Origin: Hirudo medicinalis
Taxonomy: Eukaryota > Annelida > Clitellata > Hirudinida > Hirudinidae
Assembly: GCA_011800805.1 (NCBI GenBank)
Contig: MPNW01000013.1
Span: 38,473-102,472, forward strand
Length of the DNA: 64,000 bases
Reading direction: 5' to 3'
This document shows positions 1 through 11,937 of the stretch, piece after piece. The notes beneath the pieces were generated by a model. It was given only the letters and a program-made list of their open reading frames with translations. It was not told where the DNA came from and did not search any database. The position numbers were made by a program, and so were the translations under genes. Each line of letters starts with the position of its first letter. Position 1 is the first letter of the stretch.

Positions 1-48
1 TATTTCTTGTTATTGTTATTTTTTTATTTATTATTATTATTATTGTTA

Positions 49-85
<37 letters not shown>

Positions 86-93
86 CATTGTTA

Positions 94-134
<41 letters not shown>

Positions 135-154
135 GTCGCGATCAATCAAATTGT
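1..154. repeat. TTA/TTG trinucleotide microsatellite
   Basis: This is almost pure TTA repeat with TTG interruptions. A short (CCTT)n tract follows at about 199-229. No coding signal is visible. Confidence 0.95.
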
Positions 155-522
155 TTTCTTTTTAAAATATAATTGTTTTGAGATTAAACATATTCTCAAG
201 CCTTCCTTCCTTCCTTCCTTCCTTCCTTGAGTTTCTACAACAACTTGAGTTTGTTCAAACACGGTGAGCAGTTGAAAATGATGGCTAATTATTTTCATTA
301 TTAATTCAGTTTTATTTTATTTTCTTTTATATACTTTTGCTTTTTATTTCATTAAATTTAAATTCCACAGATTGTCGAACAAATTGCAGAGTTATTGTGA
401 ATTGAAAATATAATCATCGAATAATTTTCACGAATTCATTGAGGCTCATAATTCAATTCAGCTCAATCGACTTCACGAAATGAAACGCAATAAATCACGA
501 TGAATTCATTGATCTAGAAATT

Positions 523-634
523 AATTTGTGAACTAATTAAATTAATTAATTAATTAATTGTGAACTAAATAATTAACTAATTAATTAATTGTGAACTAAT
601 TAATTAACTAATTAATTGTGAACTAATTAATTAA
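523..634. repeat. A/T-rich tandem repeat
   Basis: The phrase ttgtgaactaattaatt recurs about four times with variable numbers of attaatta units between copies. The flanking stretch 230-1500 shows no gene I can support. One small open frame at about 669-743, ending in TAG after a possible acceptor, might be a last exon of a gene to the left, but it matches nothing I recognise. Confidence 0.8.
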
Positions 635-1514
635 CAACCATCACTCATCGACTCACAATTTCGTCCTCAGAGTGTTCATTGCCTGTCCCATGGTCTCTCT
701 CGATCTCAATGACACCAAGGCTATCGGATTTAAACACTTCTAGACTTCTCACGAGAAGCTGCCAAAGAAACAGATCACAATCCCAAGGAATACCTTCCTT
801 TTCCTCTGGAAACTGACCAGCTGATCTTCAAATTATTCGACCGAAGCTGGTACGAAATCACACCGCTGATCCTAACTTCTCTTCAGCAATAAACAGGCGA
901 CGCTCTGTTCGCAAGCAGAAAGAACCAACAGACTCGGAGATTGTGACTGAAAATCGAGAGAGGAAGAGGCCAGGCAAGACAAGGCAGACACAAGGGGCCT
1001 TTAGATTTCTGTACACAGCAGGTTGAATCCTATTGGGCGACGGACTGACAGAATGGATGAACGGAATGCATACGCAAATACGAGAATACTTGAATAGCAA
1101 GTCAAGGGCAGAGCTTTCCTGGTTTTAATGCATTGCAGTTGCTCTGCAGACTAAAAATAGAAGAGGAGAGATCCTGAGATCGTGAGATCGTGAGCTTGTG
1201 AGAGAGGGGATAGATTGGCCGAAATAAACAGAATTAAGTTGACTAATGAATGGGAAATATTGAAATGTTTGACGAATAAATGCCAGAATGTGATCCTTTT
1301 TTTAGCATTTAATTGTATTAAATTAATTATTAACTAATTGTTGATCAAATTAGGCCTGTCTAACTATTTCATGTCTCTGGGACGTCGTAAATGCGCTTTA
1401 CATCCGATGTCACCAGGTGGACGCAGAGCCAGGTTTAAGAATGCAACTGCTAATGTAATTGTAATTGATTGTAATCCTGTAATTTATTTAAGAATGTTTC
1501 CTTATAGTGTAATG

Positions 1515-1722
1515 TAACATGATGTGATGAGACGTGATGAGATGTGATGTGATGTGATGTAACATGATGTGATGAGAAGTGATGTGATGTGATGTAACAT
1601 GATGTGATGAGAGTGATGTGATGTGATGTAACATGATGTGATGAGAAGTGATGTGATGTGATGTAACATGATGTGATGAGACGTGATGTGATGTGATGTA
1701 ACATGATGTGATGTGATGTAAT
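1515..1722. repeat. 35-bp satellite built from GATGT pentamers
   Basis: About five units of roughly 35 bp each begin with aacatgatgtgatgaga and continue with GATGT repeats. Each unit is itself seven pentamers. The overlapping minus-strand open frames (His/Ser/Thr-rich) are by-products of the repeat and are not annotated. Confidence 0.9.
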
Positions 1723-1909
1723 GCAACGCATTGTAAATTGAAACCTTGAAATGTCATCTTGCCCCAACATATTGTTGCTCCGATGTTGATGTATTCGCTA
1801 CATTATGACACATTGTGGTCTAACCCTATCCCTAACCCAAGCCAGTTCAACAGTACAACTTAGCTGTACAATATTTTGTCAAATTAAGGTAAAAATCTTC
1901 GCAACCCTG

Positions 1910-2040
1910 CACCGCCAGGGAGCGCCCTGGGGTAGGGGCGCTATATAAATGGTAGATCGATTAAAAGGTGCCTTCAAATCCCATTCGGATAGATAAGGCA
2001 CTCAAAAGATGGGCTAAATACAAATACAAATATCCAAAAA
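1910..2040. repeat. Probable dispersed repeat containing a TATA-like tail
   Basis: A GC-richer patch ends in gcgctatataaatgg. The same 15-base string occurs on the minus strand at about 5766-5780, and a one-base variant occurs near 24330. That suggests a short retroposon or MITE tail rather than a promoter. No coding potential is seen. Confidence 0.35.
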
Positions 2041-2319
2041 TAAATTTTGTTTTTTGTTTTCTCTTTAAAATTGTGTTAGTTTAAAAAAATGTATTTATGC
2101 TAACATTAGCACAAATTATTATGATTTGATTCGTGCTAATTTATTCGTTGCGTTACTAAAATGTTTTTTTTTACTAAAATTGTTTAGCTTAGTGACGTCA
2201 CGTCTGCTTAGCACCTGTATTGAAAGCATTAGTCATCCGAGCTGGGTTTTTTTTCTCTCATCCAAACTCACCTTTAAGGAGACGTTCTCAATCGATCGCT
2301 GTTTAAAGGTACGACTGAC

Positions 2320-2631
2320 TGCAACAACAACAACATCAACAGCAACAACCACAACAACAACCACCACAACAACAACAAAGATTGCTATGATGACGACGAC
2401 GATGATGACGATGCCGATGACTGTAACGACGATGACGACGATGATGATGAGCAACAATATCACCGTTGTTGCTTCATAATTACAACAACAACAACAACAA
2501 CATGATTTAGTTTGTGCATGAAAACATAATTATGCCAAAAGCGACAATAACTAGTAATAATTACTAGCGACGCTACGCATGACTGCAGGTCGCACAGTTG
2601 ACGACGACGACGACGAATGTGATGATTATGA

Positions 2632-2665
<34 letters not shown>

Positions 2666-2735
2666 GGTGGTGACGATGACGATGATGACGACGAATGTGA
2701 TGATGGTGATGATGACAATAACGATAGCGATGCAA
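2320..2735. repeat. Compound trinucleotide repeats (CAA, GAC, GAT, GGT)
   Basis: There are two blocks: 2320-2480 (CAA/GAC/GAT) and 2605-2725 (GAC/GAT/GGT). They generate poly-Thr, poly-His and poly-Val open frames on both strands, which are low-complexity artefacts. The sequence between and around them (2041-2320, 2735-2970) holds nothing I can support. Confidence 0.9.
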
Positions 2736-2974
2736 TTAGAACTTAAGCTCCATCTTGTGACAGGCCTTTTGAAATGAGATGATAAGATAATATTTATCTC
2801 GGCCTAAGCGTAATCATATAATTTGCCGGTACTAATAAGAATAATTAAGTGATTGTTATGTAACATGCTGGTAACATTGCAATGGCATTGACGAGATGCA
2901 ACGATTGTCAACGATGCCCGGCAAAAAATGTAATATTAAGGAAATCAAATTTCAAAGGCTGATCACTTAATCAT

Positions 2975-3080
2975 AATGTCATAAATGACATATAAGTCAT
3001 AATGTCATATGATGACATATACGCCATAATGTCATATGATGACATATACGTCATAATGTCATAAGTGACATACATGTCAA
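2975..3080. repeat. Palindromic minisatellite (gacatata/tatgtc)
   Basis: Three to four tandem units of about 30 bp are built from cataatgtcatatgatgac. Each unit is largely self-complementary, so single strands could form hairpins. Confidence 0.8.
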
Positions 3081-3439
3081 CACAAAATAAATTATGTTAA
3101 TGAGCAACTGCACTAAATAAAGCAGTCTTTAGATTAGTCACATCTTGTGGGTATCTCGTAGATCTCCAATGTCTTTCTTAGGTACCGTTAAGTCTTTGTT
3201 AGTAATTTGATTTAGAATTAAATTGTTGAAATAATTTCGCTATTTCATTTAAATTCTGAAACCAATTTTCTCCGGCAAGGAGTTGGAAGAATTTTCTCAC
3301 GTGCAACTAATTTGGATTAGTTTAGAAGAAATTCTATTTTAAATCTGGTCGAAAGATGTCCGATATTTTTCAAAATGCAAAATCATTGGAAGAACCTGTA
3401 ACTAAAAAAACTAATTATTAAATCAACTAACAAACTATT

Positions 3440-3606
3440 CTAACCCTAACCATAACCCTAACTTAACCCTAGCTTAACCCTAACCTTAGCCTAACCCTAA
3501 CCTAACCCTAGGTTAACCCTAGTCTAACCCTAACCTAACCTTAGTCTAACCCTAACCCTAACCCAAATCCTAACCCTCACCACATCTCTAATCCCAACTC
3601 TAACTC
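3440..3606. repeat. Interstitial telomere-like (CCCTAA)n tract
   Basis: About 165 bp of taaccc/taaccctag repeats form the complement of the animal telomere repeat TTAGGG, degraded by substitutions. A terminus should be longer and purer and should end the sequence. This tract lies between unique sequences, so it is interstitial. Confidence 0.9.
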
Positions 3607-3966
3607 ACTAAGCATTATCCTTGACTTTAGTTTTCGGTCCTCTATATTATTCAACCGCGCATTTTTTTTGTGACTAAAAAAATTTAACTGTTGACGTGAT
3701 TTTGAAGAACAACAATTTGCAGATTGGTCATAATTCATAATTTTATCCGATTGCCAATCAAGCATGCCTGATTAGCAGACTATAACAGATAAGAAAAACG
3801 AGGTTACTTTCAAATTCAGAAATTGAGAGAATTGACAAACGAAGCGCTTGCAGATTATAATATTTTATTCGAGTCATAAAATCTCCTTTTGAATGAATTT
3901 GCTTTAATAAATTATTTCCAACATTTTGAATTCAATCAATTTCAATCCAATTGAGATGAGAAATCA

Positions 3967-5351
3967 TTATCCTATGCGTACGAATCCGGTTCTTCTTTTG
4001 CCTGTCTCGGCGATGTTCTGATTGTGGAATCTTTCCTCTTTCGACTCCCGGCGAAAACTCGGAACGTCTGAATGATCGAACCATCTTCCAATCCTTACGA
4101 ATCCGTTCCTCCTTTTTCCAAGTTCAGTTTCCGCCAAACGCTGTCTGTTCCTTGAAGAAATTCTCGTTAATGAACCAGTTTTGCTTTCATCATCGAGGTC
4201 TCTGACAGCCTCCTCAAAGACCTTGTTCAGGGCATGCATTTCGAGGCTCCTTGGCCTGTCGAAGGTTGGTTCGGGGTGGTTTTCCATGTCGAAGAGGCCG
4301 GCGACATTTGGAAATTCCTCGAGAGATTTTTTTGTCATTCTGATTCCGTTAGGTAGATCGATTTTCGTGAATGGGTTTGTTAGTGAACGAAGTGAACTTT
4401 TTGAAGATTTTCCTAGTTTTACGAAGACGGATTTCTTGTCTCTGGAATCGAGGTTGTTGGAAAGTGCTTCCTGATCGTCGTCATCTTTTCTTGATTTCGT
4501 GTCTCCATCCGGAATGGAGTTGTACGATCTGCTGGTTCTGTAAGGCGTATTCAAGGGAATCAGAATTAGTTTCAAAATCAGAAATCACTGATCTTCAGGT
4601 TTGGTTAAAAATAATTGATTGTTCTTGATTGATTGATGGCTTCTTAATTATTCTTAATATATTCAATAATATTAATTATATTAATTATCGTCAAATTTTC
4701 AAAAACTAGAACTAAATTTTCACGCAAAAATGTCATTCCGATAGGACGACCTCTCCAAGCGTTCGGTGCTTTTGAACCCTCTCAAATCGAGATACACGAA
4801 AGCAACGTTATTGGTCTGCTCGACTCGAAAAAGTTTTTGGATCAGTTTCCAATTGAAATTTCAGATTTAATCGTACAATGATGAATTCCATTTTGTTGTT
4901 GTCGTGGAAAATGGTAGAATATTAATTTATTACTTAAAAAAGAAGAGTATTTAAAAAAGGTTTAAACTAGATTCTCCTGCACCTTAAGATTGCTTATGAT
5001 TCAATCTCAAACTGCAACCATCTACATTACAAGGTAACTTTCAAAATTGAACATGACTACAATTCTGATGATAATAATAATTTAGATTAAAATCGCCTAA
5101 TATTATTATTAGTTATGCAGCATTGGTTATTTAACTAATTGTTATTCGGATCTTCCGTACCTGTACATAACATATGAGAAACCCTGGTAGCAATCCAACA
5201 AGCAGAGTTGGAGCTGTCCGCTCATCATGGTACTTTGGCACTGCCTCTGACATCTCCTGAGGTCGCCAGATTCTTGACAGTGGGTCACTGTCGAATAGTG
5301 ATTGATGAGGATGATCATTAACATTCTAAGGATGAATTTCTTGTTCGCCAT
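3967..5351 (-). CDS. FVRIamide-type neuropeptide precursor (2 exons)
   Basis: Exon 1 is 5351-5161 and exon 2 is 4537-3967, about 253 aa in total. The junction (CAG|gtacgg ... cttacag|AACC) is a phase-2 intron and restores an Arg codon. The protein starts with a hydrophobic signal peptide (about residues 1-25), followed by a small C-x3-C ... C-x3-C region. The C-terminal half carries amidated-peptide cassettes: KRR-NGFVRIG-R, and KRR-TGFVRIG directly before the stop. Upstream there is a third candidate, KK-SVFVKLG-K. Glycine donors next to basic cleavage sites predict FVRIamide and FVKLamide peptides. FxRIamide/FVRIamide peptides are known neurosecretory products of annelids and molluscs. A reverse-strand AATAAA lies near 3865. 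The gene stands alone and points away from TMEM30. The splice junction is inferred, and the mature peptides are predicted. Confidence 0.85.
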
Positions 5352-5765
5352 TTCTGAAATTCTGAAATATAAAATCTTACCGGTAAATAATTGCTTGAAT
5401 AAAAATCAATTAATTTAAGCAAGCGAAGTTATTTTTGTTAGATTTAAATAAAAAATATTAGATTATTTTCTTGAACTAATTTTAAGAGTTAAATATTTAA
5501 ATTTACCAATTATTGACTGATAATTCTTCTTACACACTCCGTGCAACTTCTTGTTATCAAAAAACAATGAACTGACCGACTTAAGTTAGGAATTGCTACA
5601 CATCATCTAACACAAAGCAGCAAGACAATGTTTTTTACTATTTCAACAATCTTCCAAACATTATTACGAACAAGACAAAAGTTACAAAATCTTCATTTAC
5701 AATAAAAGCTCCAAAATACCGGGCCGTCACAAACTTAAGACCGTCTTTCTCAACAGAGACGAGCC

Positions 5766-5774
5766 ATTTATATA
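5766..5774 (-). promoter_or_regulatory. Possible TATA box of the neuropeptide gene
   Basis: The minus strand reads TATATAAAT about 410 bp upstream of the start codon. A 5'UTR intron is possible because an acceptor-like tttcag sits just before the ATG. However, the surrounding 15-mer recurs at about 1940, so this may be part of a dispersed repeat instead. Confidence 0.3.
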
Positions 5775-5779
5775 GCGCC

Positions 5780-7180
5780 TAACTCGCAGGTCATGAAATT
5801 ATAACGAACTGCGATAAGCTAATTCCGATTATTTTTCAATCAAACAATTATTCAAATATTCCGGATAATTTGTACCTGATTCCACAAGCCGTCAGTTCCA
5901 ATATATCTCACTAACCTAGGGGTCACCAGCGGATATAAATTGGAACTCGCCTGGATACCTACTGATGAGACGCAGGTATGAGCGGCCATTTTCCATCCCT
6001 CCCTCGGTGAGAGATGCAGAATAAAGAGAGAAAAGATTAATTTGCAAAATGCATCGTTTTTTGTTCAGATATGACCATGGACATCAAAAAGGGAGGGCCA
6101 TTTACCCGAGTACCCAGGTTAGGTGTGGGTGACCAAATACCCCCTCGATTTTTTTACTACTAGAGCTGTTAAAGCGTGAGATCGTAACTTTTTGGGAAGG
6201 CTTTGGAAAAATCGCGGAGTGCGGGATCTAAACAAATGATTACTCTGATTATACTAAATTTTAATTATCTATTTCAGTTAATTAACTAATTAGCCAATAT
6301 TCATAAATGTAATTTCATAAGGTCAGCTTATCCCCTTGAAAAATGTCTCCATAACTGTCATCATTGACCTATCCTGTTTAACGTTGTGAGAACCTCGTAA
6401 ATGGTACGCCATGTCGACCCATCCACACCCTTTTCCATGCCTACCGTCGTTTTATTCCCCAATTTCACAAAATGGTGCAGTTTTCACGGACCGTGTGGCT
6501 TATCCAATCACTATGATTGGTTCATCAAGTCATCTTAATGATAATTAATATTAATATTTGAAAGTAAATTTCGTTAGGAATTGTCGTAAAATATAGTTGC
6601 TCGTGCAGTCGGAATTTGGCTGAAGAAAAACTAAGAAGATTGGGGTCAATCATATTTAGTGCCCAGTAAGAGAAGCTTCTGCCAGAAGAATCAGCGTGTG
6701 CACACACATTGGCTTTTCATCGTAACTTAATAATTGATGACTTGTACCTGGGTGTCACTATTCTACAATTGAATTATTTCAAAAATTATTCAAATCATTG
6801 AATGTAAGAGCACTTTATCAAGCCAAAATTTATACAAATTTTTCAAATCCTCTAGTAGAAATTTGAGTTGTCCGCTCATAAATATTTCATTTCAAAATGC
6901 AGGTAATTATTTTTTTCCTTTTCTTGACCAAATGTTGACTCGATAAAATATTTACGGCATTAGCACGGCCGCGATAGCTAAATGAAATTGCATTTTTCGA
7001 GCGCTGGGTGCATTCGTTTATTGCAATTTGGCATTTCTCTTTTGTCCGTCATCTCTTTCATGCCATTTCACTATTCGCCGAAGAAACAAACATATCGGAA
7101 CGTTCTAACAGTAATTGCAAAACAAGACGGCAGGAGGATTTTTTAAAGTTAGTTGCTTTTCTTTTTTTTTTATAAGATTT
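5780..7180. other. Intergenic, no supported gene
   Basis: This is AT-rich sequence with scattered stops in all frames. I see no splice-flanked conserved peptide. The short minus-strand open frames around 6525-6707 have no signal peptide, no motifs and no splice context. Confidence 0.6.
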
Positions 7181-7186
7181 AATCGC

Positions 7187-7880
7187 ATTAGACTAGAAGC
7201 ATGGATGATGAAGTTGAACCGCAAGACGATATAGACGGAGCAAAAGAATGCTTCAACGAATGGCAGATGAAAGTGAATTTCAGTAAATTTTGGTGCCATA
7301 AATAGAGAAGTAAATTATGAATTGAGGGATCCCGATGGAGTGAAACAGGAGATAATGGTGAAAGAATGTGTCTCTGATTTAGGAGTTTTTTAGATTCCAG
7401 ACTGAACTTCAAGGAACATATCCTGATAAGGATAAAGAAAACCAATGCAATGCTTGGAGTTGTTGCATGACACATGGATTTGCTCCAACTGCTACATGCC
7501 CTGCAAAGATATTCTGTCAAGATGAAAGGACAAGAGGGAATTACCTGAAACTGTCAACTACATCGGTCCTTAGGATCATAGAAATGTTTTAAGTAATAGG
7601 ATGGTGTGGTGCATAGTTGAAACTCCCTCCTGCAAAAAGTGGTGAAGACTCAGAACACATCGAACTTTAAATGTCTGGTAGATAATTTTTATGGAGATAG
7701 TGATAATCACTATCATGACATATTATGACATTTGATTTTGTGGATATGTTGTTTTGATAGCTTTGCTTTTCATATTGTTCATTGTGTGATCCGAGAGGAG
7801 AGGGGTTCGCACGTGCTGGTAAGTAACTAATTAAATAATAACAATAATAATAATAATAATAATATAATAATAATAATAAA
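7187..7880 (+). mobile_element. Dead non-LTR retrotransposon (LINE) reverse-transcriptase 3' fragment
   Basis: Translating across stops and frameshifts gives the end of a LINE reverse transcriptase. There is a stretch like 'CFNEWQMKVNFSKF', then 'DLGV', then 'LNFKEHIL..IKKTNAMLGVV' in a shifted frame. This order (EWQMKFN.SKC, ERDLGV, LxFxxHI, KANxMLG) is typical of the RT thumb region of Jockey/CR1-like elements. The copy has several in-frame stops. It ends in an A/T-rich (AATA)n tail at about 7830-7880, as expected for a retrotransposed 3' end. Minus-strand open frames here are shadows. Confidence 0.75.
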
Positions 7881-8341
7881 TGAAAGCATCGATCACACTA
7901 CCGACAATTTGCCAAAGACGCGCGTTCAACAGTTTTCGACATCAGTATTCCAAATAGTGTTGATAAGATGCTAATTCACTAAAAGGGTTTGTTTGTGCCA
8001 TTTTGAATAATTTATGGCTCGCTTCCATGAAATTCAACGCTGCTATTTCCAGTTGGCTTTGTTACGCCTTTTGCCTGTCTTTTCGAGAAAAAGGATTTTC
8101 TTTTCATTCTTTTTTTGAATTTCGAAACAAGTAAAAACATTAAAATAAATTGGGACATTTGAAGTTAGGAGTAGTATCTTTTCTGGGTTGAAATGCAATG
8201 CAAAATCCTTATCCTGTCAATTTATGAAGTTATATTTTCCGAAAACATTTTCTGGATATAACAGAATTTCCCAAAAGCATAAAATCTCTTCTTAATGTAG
8301 GAAGATCACAATATCATAGAGTGTGGCTAACTTCTTATTGG

Positions 8342-8428
8342 CTCGTATTCTTGAGTAAAATAATACGTTCGAAATATAAAATTTTAAAACAACTAATTTA
8401 TTGCCACTTTAAATGATGAAATATGTCC
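8342..8428 (-). repeat. Left copy of an inverted repeat around TMEM30 exons 1-4
   Basis: About 85 bp, including tttattgccactttaaatga and cgttcgaaatataaaatttt, is nearly the reverse complement of 10241-10345. The two copies lie about 1.9 kb apart in opposite orientation. They may be two insertions of one short transposon-like element or MITE. Confidence 0.75.
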
Positions 8429-8658
8429 ATATTAATGTCAGCGCAATTGCGGCAAAGGTTTGATCCTAATTTAATCTTAACAAATTAAATAACCTAACTT
8501 TAATATATTTATAAAAATTTAGTAAACAGACTTCCTCTTATTTACCTAGCACAGGTATATTTTTTATAAACTTTGTTTTGGGGTTGGGCTTTATCAACCG
8601 TACGTGCTAACGATTAGGTTCTTCATTGAAAATCTGATCTGGAATCCAAAATTTCAAA

Positions 8659-11600
8659 ATGGTCAGATCTGAAATTGTTAGCGAAGCAGACGTTATGATA
8701 AAAAAGCCAATCAACAGACCTGGAGGTTTGCGAAGCTTCACTAAAACATATTTTCCATAGTAATTGAGTGCTGGGGAAGCCGAAGCTGAGTCTCGATTGT
8801 TAATATGCGACTGTAATAAATTGTGTAATGGAAAATTATTTAACCTTGGCCAATGTGGTAGTTTGAAGATTTAATTGTCAATCAGGTACAAAATTCAAAC
8901 AGCAGAAGCTACCAGCATGGCAACCTGTCCTATCTGCAACAACTGTCCTTCCAGTGTTGTTGGCAGTAGGTCTGTGCTTCATTCCTCTCGGGATTGCATT
9001 CATCGTTGTAACGAACGCGGTTGGTCGGGCTGGACAAATTACATTTACGTTGAACATACATGCTTTGTATATCAACATTTGTGCTTGTATTCATTGTTGA
9101 GCAAAAAATTGCAATCTTATATTGTAGTGCCTTAACATCAGGATGATTGTGGACTTAAAAAGTTGGATGAATAAATTGTAAATTCTAGTTATGTCACCTG
9201 GTGTAATTAATGCCAGGTTAAGGAGAAAGTCATCGACTACACATCTTGTCCGTCGGTCGCCAACTTGAACAAGACATGCTCTGAAGTCTTGGAACAGAAC
9301 ATCAATGAATCCTGCTCCTGTCTCATCAACTTCGAACTCGGAGAAGATTTTCCGGTTTGGCAAAAGTTTTTGAAGACTCACTTTTTGAATGTTTTCTTTT
9401 CATTATTTATTCTAACTAAAACAAGTTAAATTATAAATAAATGTTGTTATAAATAATAAATTAATAAGAGCAAAATCAATGTTTATTCTATTGCGAAGAA
9501 CACAACACCTATTTGTTGTCCACAGGGACCGGTTTACCTGTACTATGGACTGAAGTCATTTTACCAGAACCACAGAAGGTACGTCAAGTCCCTCGACAAC
9601 TACCAGTTGGCAGGCGATAAAGTCAGCTCCTCTTCGTCCGACTGCGAGCCCTTTGCCAAAGACCGGTCGGGAAATATCTATGCCCCCTGCGGTGCCATTG
9701 CCAACAGCCTATTTAACGGTAATGGTTTGGTGTTTTTGTCGATGTCATGGTTTTCGAAAGAGGAGTTTGATTTGTGTTTTGCATTTAGCTGATCTTTTGG
9801 ATAACTTGTGCATTGAAATAGGTTGTAAAGGCACTTTGTAATCACTCTACATTTACCTGTGTCTGAGGGCACACCCTAGCCTAGCGGTGCAGGCCTGGGG
9901 TTGCTGGCAGGAGTTTGAAAAGATAAGGAAGTTATGCATAGAGAACAATTGGTGTTAAAAACAGGATCCAATTTAATTTGTCTGCTTTGTTGATGGGAGG
10001 TTCTTAGTCATCATCATCATCATCATCGTTGTCTATGTCATCATCATCATCATCATCGTTGTCTATGTCATCATCATCATCATCATCATCATCATCGTCG
10101 TTGTCTATGTCATCATCATCATCGTCGTTGTCCATGTCATCATCGTCGTCGTTGTCGTCAAAAATCATGCCGTCATTGTCTTCATCACTGCAATTGTCAT
10201 GTATTTCTACTACTAGCCTCCCACAATTGCGCCGACATTAATACGGACGTATTTCGTCATTTAAAGTGGCAATGAATTAGTTGCTTTAAAATTTTAAAAT
10301 TTCGAACGTATTATTATTATTATTATTATTATTTTACTCAAGATTACTTCCGACAACTGAATGCTTAAAGTAAATTATTTTACGAAGCAGTTGTAATGAG
10401 TTGATGATCGTTTAAATCTTACTCTTCTAAGCAGTAGGTTACCGTTCATTTCTTCAGACACCTTTGTCTTGAGCTACCTGGACAAGGACGTCAACGAGTC
10501 CAGAGTTCAAATCTCGAAGACGGGCATCGCTTGGCCGACTGACCTTCAAAAGAAGTTCCAAAACCCCGCTGGCTATGTCAATTCCACCATTATAGGTCCA
10601 GGTGAGTGCACTTTGTGATAATTGTGTTTTTTTTATTAAATTAAATTATTTATTAATTATTATTTTATTATTCTTAATTTTTAAAAATTATTATTAGCTA
10701 TATCCCTGAGAACATTGTTTTTTTCAGTTTTCAGTTTTTTTTCTAATTAGCTAGTTAAATATTTGTTGACAAGATGATTGAATTGTAAAATCCATGACGC
10801 ACAACGACACCTCATGCTCCTCCTCAGTGTTTAGAAATTCTTCCAAGCCCCCCTACTGGAGGAAACCCATCTACGACATGGATAACGGCTACAGGAACGA
10901 GGACTTTGTCGTCTGGATGAGAACCGCTGCCTTCCCCAGCTTCAGGAAACTCTACGGCAAGATCGATCGCAGTTCAGGGCGCTTCGCCCAAGGACTCAAG
11001 AATGGATCCTACCAGTTGATTATTGAATACAGTAAGTGGTACAGGTGGTGCTAGTCATGGTAGGTGGATGGATGTTGCTTTTCGGGAAGATATTTTTTGA
11101 CATATTTACTTAAGAGTAGCTTTTAAGTGCACGAAAATCCAGACGGGACTGAAAGCGATAAACAATAAACATTGGTTAATCGCGTAAAAACTACCCAATG
11201 AAATAAAAGCCCTAATGTCGTAACTATCGAGAGTAAAGACAGAAAATTGTTTTTTGGTGATACCAGGTTATAAAAAAACAAGTTTCATTTGAGATGATGA
11301 TGATGATTATGATGAGGATGATGATGATGAGGATAGTTTTGTAAGTCGTTTACGACAATGACGTCTAAGACACTGGTGCCATCAGAATGCCTAATTTTTA
11401 ATGCTCATTCTCCACCAAGACTACCCAGTCTCAAAGTTCAAGGGGTCGAAGAAGGTCATCCTGAGCACGACCTCATTCTTGGGAGGAAAGAATTCATTTC
11501 TGGGAATCGCTTACCTGGTAGTGGGGAGTCTGAGTCTCATCATCGGGCTGGCATTCCTCATCGTCCACCTGAGAGTTGGAAAAAGGTATGTGATGATGAT

Positions 11601-11937
11601 GATGATGATAATGACCATGGCCATGATGATGGTAACAATGACGATGATGGTGGTGGTGATGATGATGGTGATGGTGATGATGATGATGATGATGATGATA
11701 ATGACCATGGCCACGATGATGGTAACAATGACCATGATGATGGTGATGATGACCATGACGACGGTGGTGATGAAGATGATGATAATAATACTAATTCTGG
11801 TTATTTTATGTGCTTAAAAAAATTTATCTCCCTTCAAAAGGACCCAGAGTTCAATGATTTCCCTGAGCAAGAGTTCGCCCTACTTCGACACTACCATGTC
11901 TGACCTCTTAAGATCCAGGATGACCTCTTGCTACTGA
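8659..11937 (+). CDS. TMEM30: TMEM30/CDC50 family P4-ATPase (flippase) beta subunit
   Basis: Eight exons: 8659-8725, 8886-9019, 9217-9354, 9526-9718, 10458-10601, 10828-11031, 11420-11585 and 11841-11937. All are GT-AG with matching phases, giving about 380 aa. CDC50 proteins pair with P4-ATPases and are needed for their exit from the ER and for phospholipid flipping. Family marks are [12 protein letters not shown] before TM1 (about residues 37-64), [49 protein letters not shown], and [14 protein letters not shown] leading into TM2 (about 323-345). Paired ectodomain cysteines and N-glycosylation sites (NKT, NES) are present. Exon 1 is chosen because its ATG reading joins in phase to exon 2. 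Length is close to the human homologues. Introns hold (TCA)n and (GAT)n repeats. Confidence 0.95.
9878..9925 (+). repeat. Possible tRNA-derived SINE fragment
   Basis: The string tagcctagcgg fits an RNA polymerase III A-box (TRGYNNARNGG). No clean B-box follows, so this is at most a SINE remnant inside a TMEM30 intron. Confidence 0.3.
10010..10165 (+). repeat. (TCA)n/(TCG)n repeat in TMEM30 intron
   Basis: About 155 bp of tcatcatcg repeats punctuated by gttgtctatgtca, about six units. It creates a poly-Ser open frame that is not a gene. Confidence 0.9.
10241..10345 (+). repeat. Right copy of the inverted repeat, expanded by TTA repeats
   Basis: This is the reverse complement of 8342-8428 with an inserted (ATT)n run before ttttactcaaga. 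It lies in the TMEM30 intron before exon 5. Confidence 0.75.
11290..11790 (+). repeat. (GAT)n repeats in the last TMEM30 introns
   Basis: A short GAT run lies at 11293-11335. A longer block at 11589-11790 contains a partial duplication: the phrase gataatgaccatggcca occurs near 11608 and again near 11698. The Asp-rich and Met-rich open frames over it are artefacts. TMEM30 exon 7 (11420-11585) lies between the two blocks. Confidence 0.85.

Noticed and set aside
669..743. Possible last coding exon (after cctcag, ending HF-stop)
   Set aside because: Only about 25 residues with no recognisable motif and no neighbouring exon in the window.
1450..1770. Three minus-strand open frames rich in His, Ser and Thr
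   Set aside because: They are translations of the GATGT satellite in different frames, with no unique sequence.
2975..3080. CRISPR-like array
   Set aside because: The palindromic units are contiguous with no unique spacers, and the genome is eukaryotic.
7105..7520. Minus-strand open frames of 64 and 110 aa
   Set aside because: The plus strand here encodes a decayed LINE reverse transcriptase, and these are its shadows.
11358..11903. Long plus-strand Asp-rich frame overlapping TMEM30 exon 7
   Set aside because: It is a wrong-frame reading of exon 7 and the following GAT repeat. The conserved TMEM30 frame is different.
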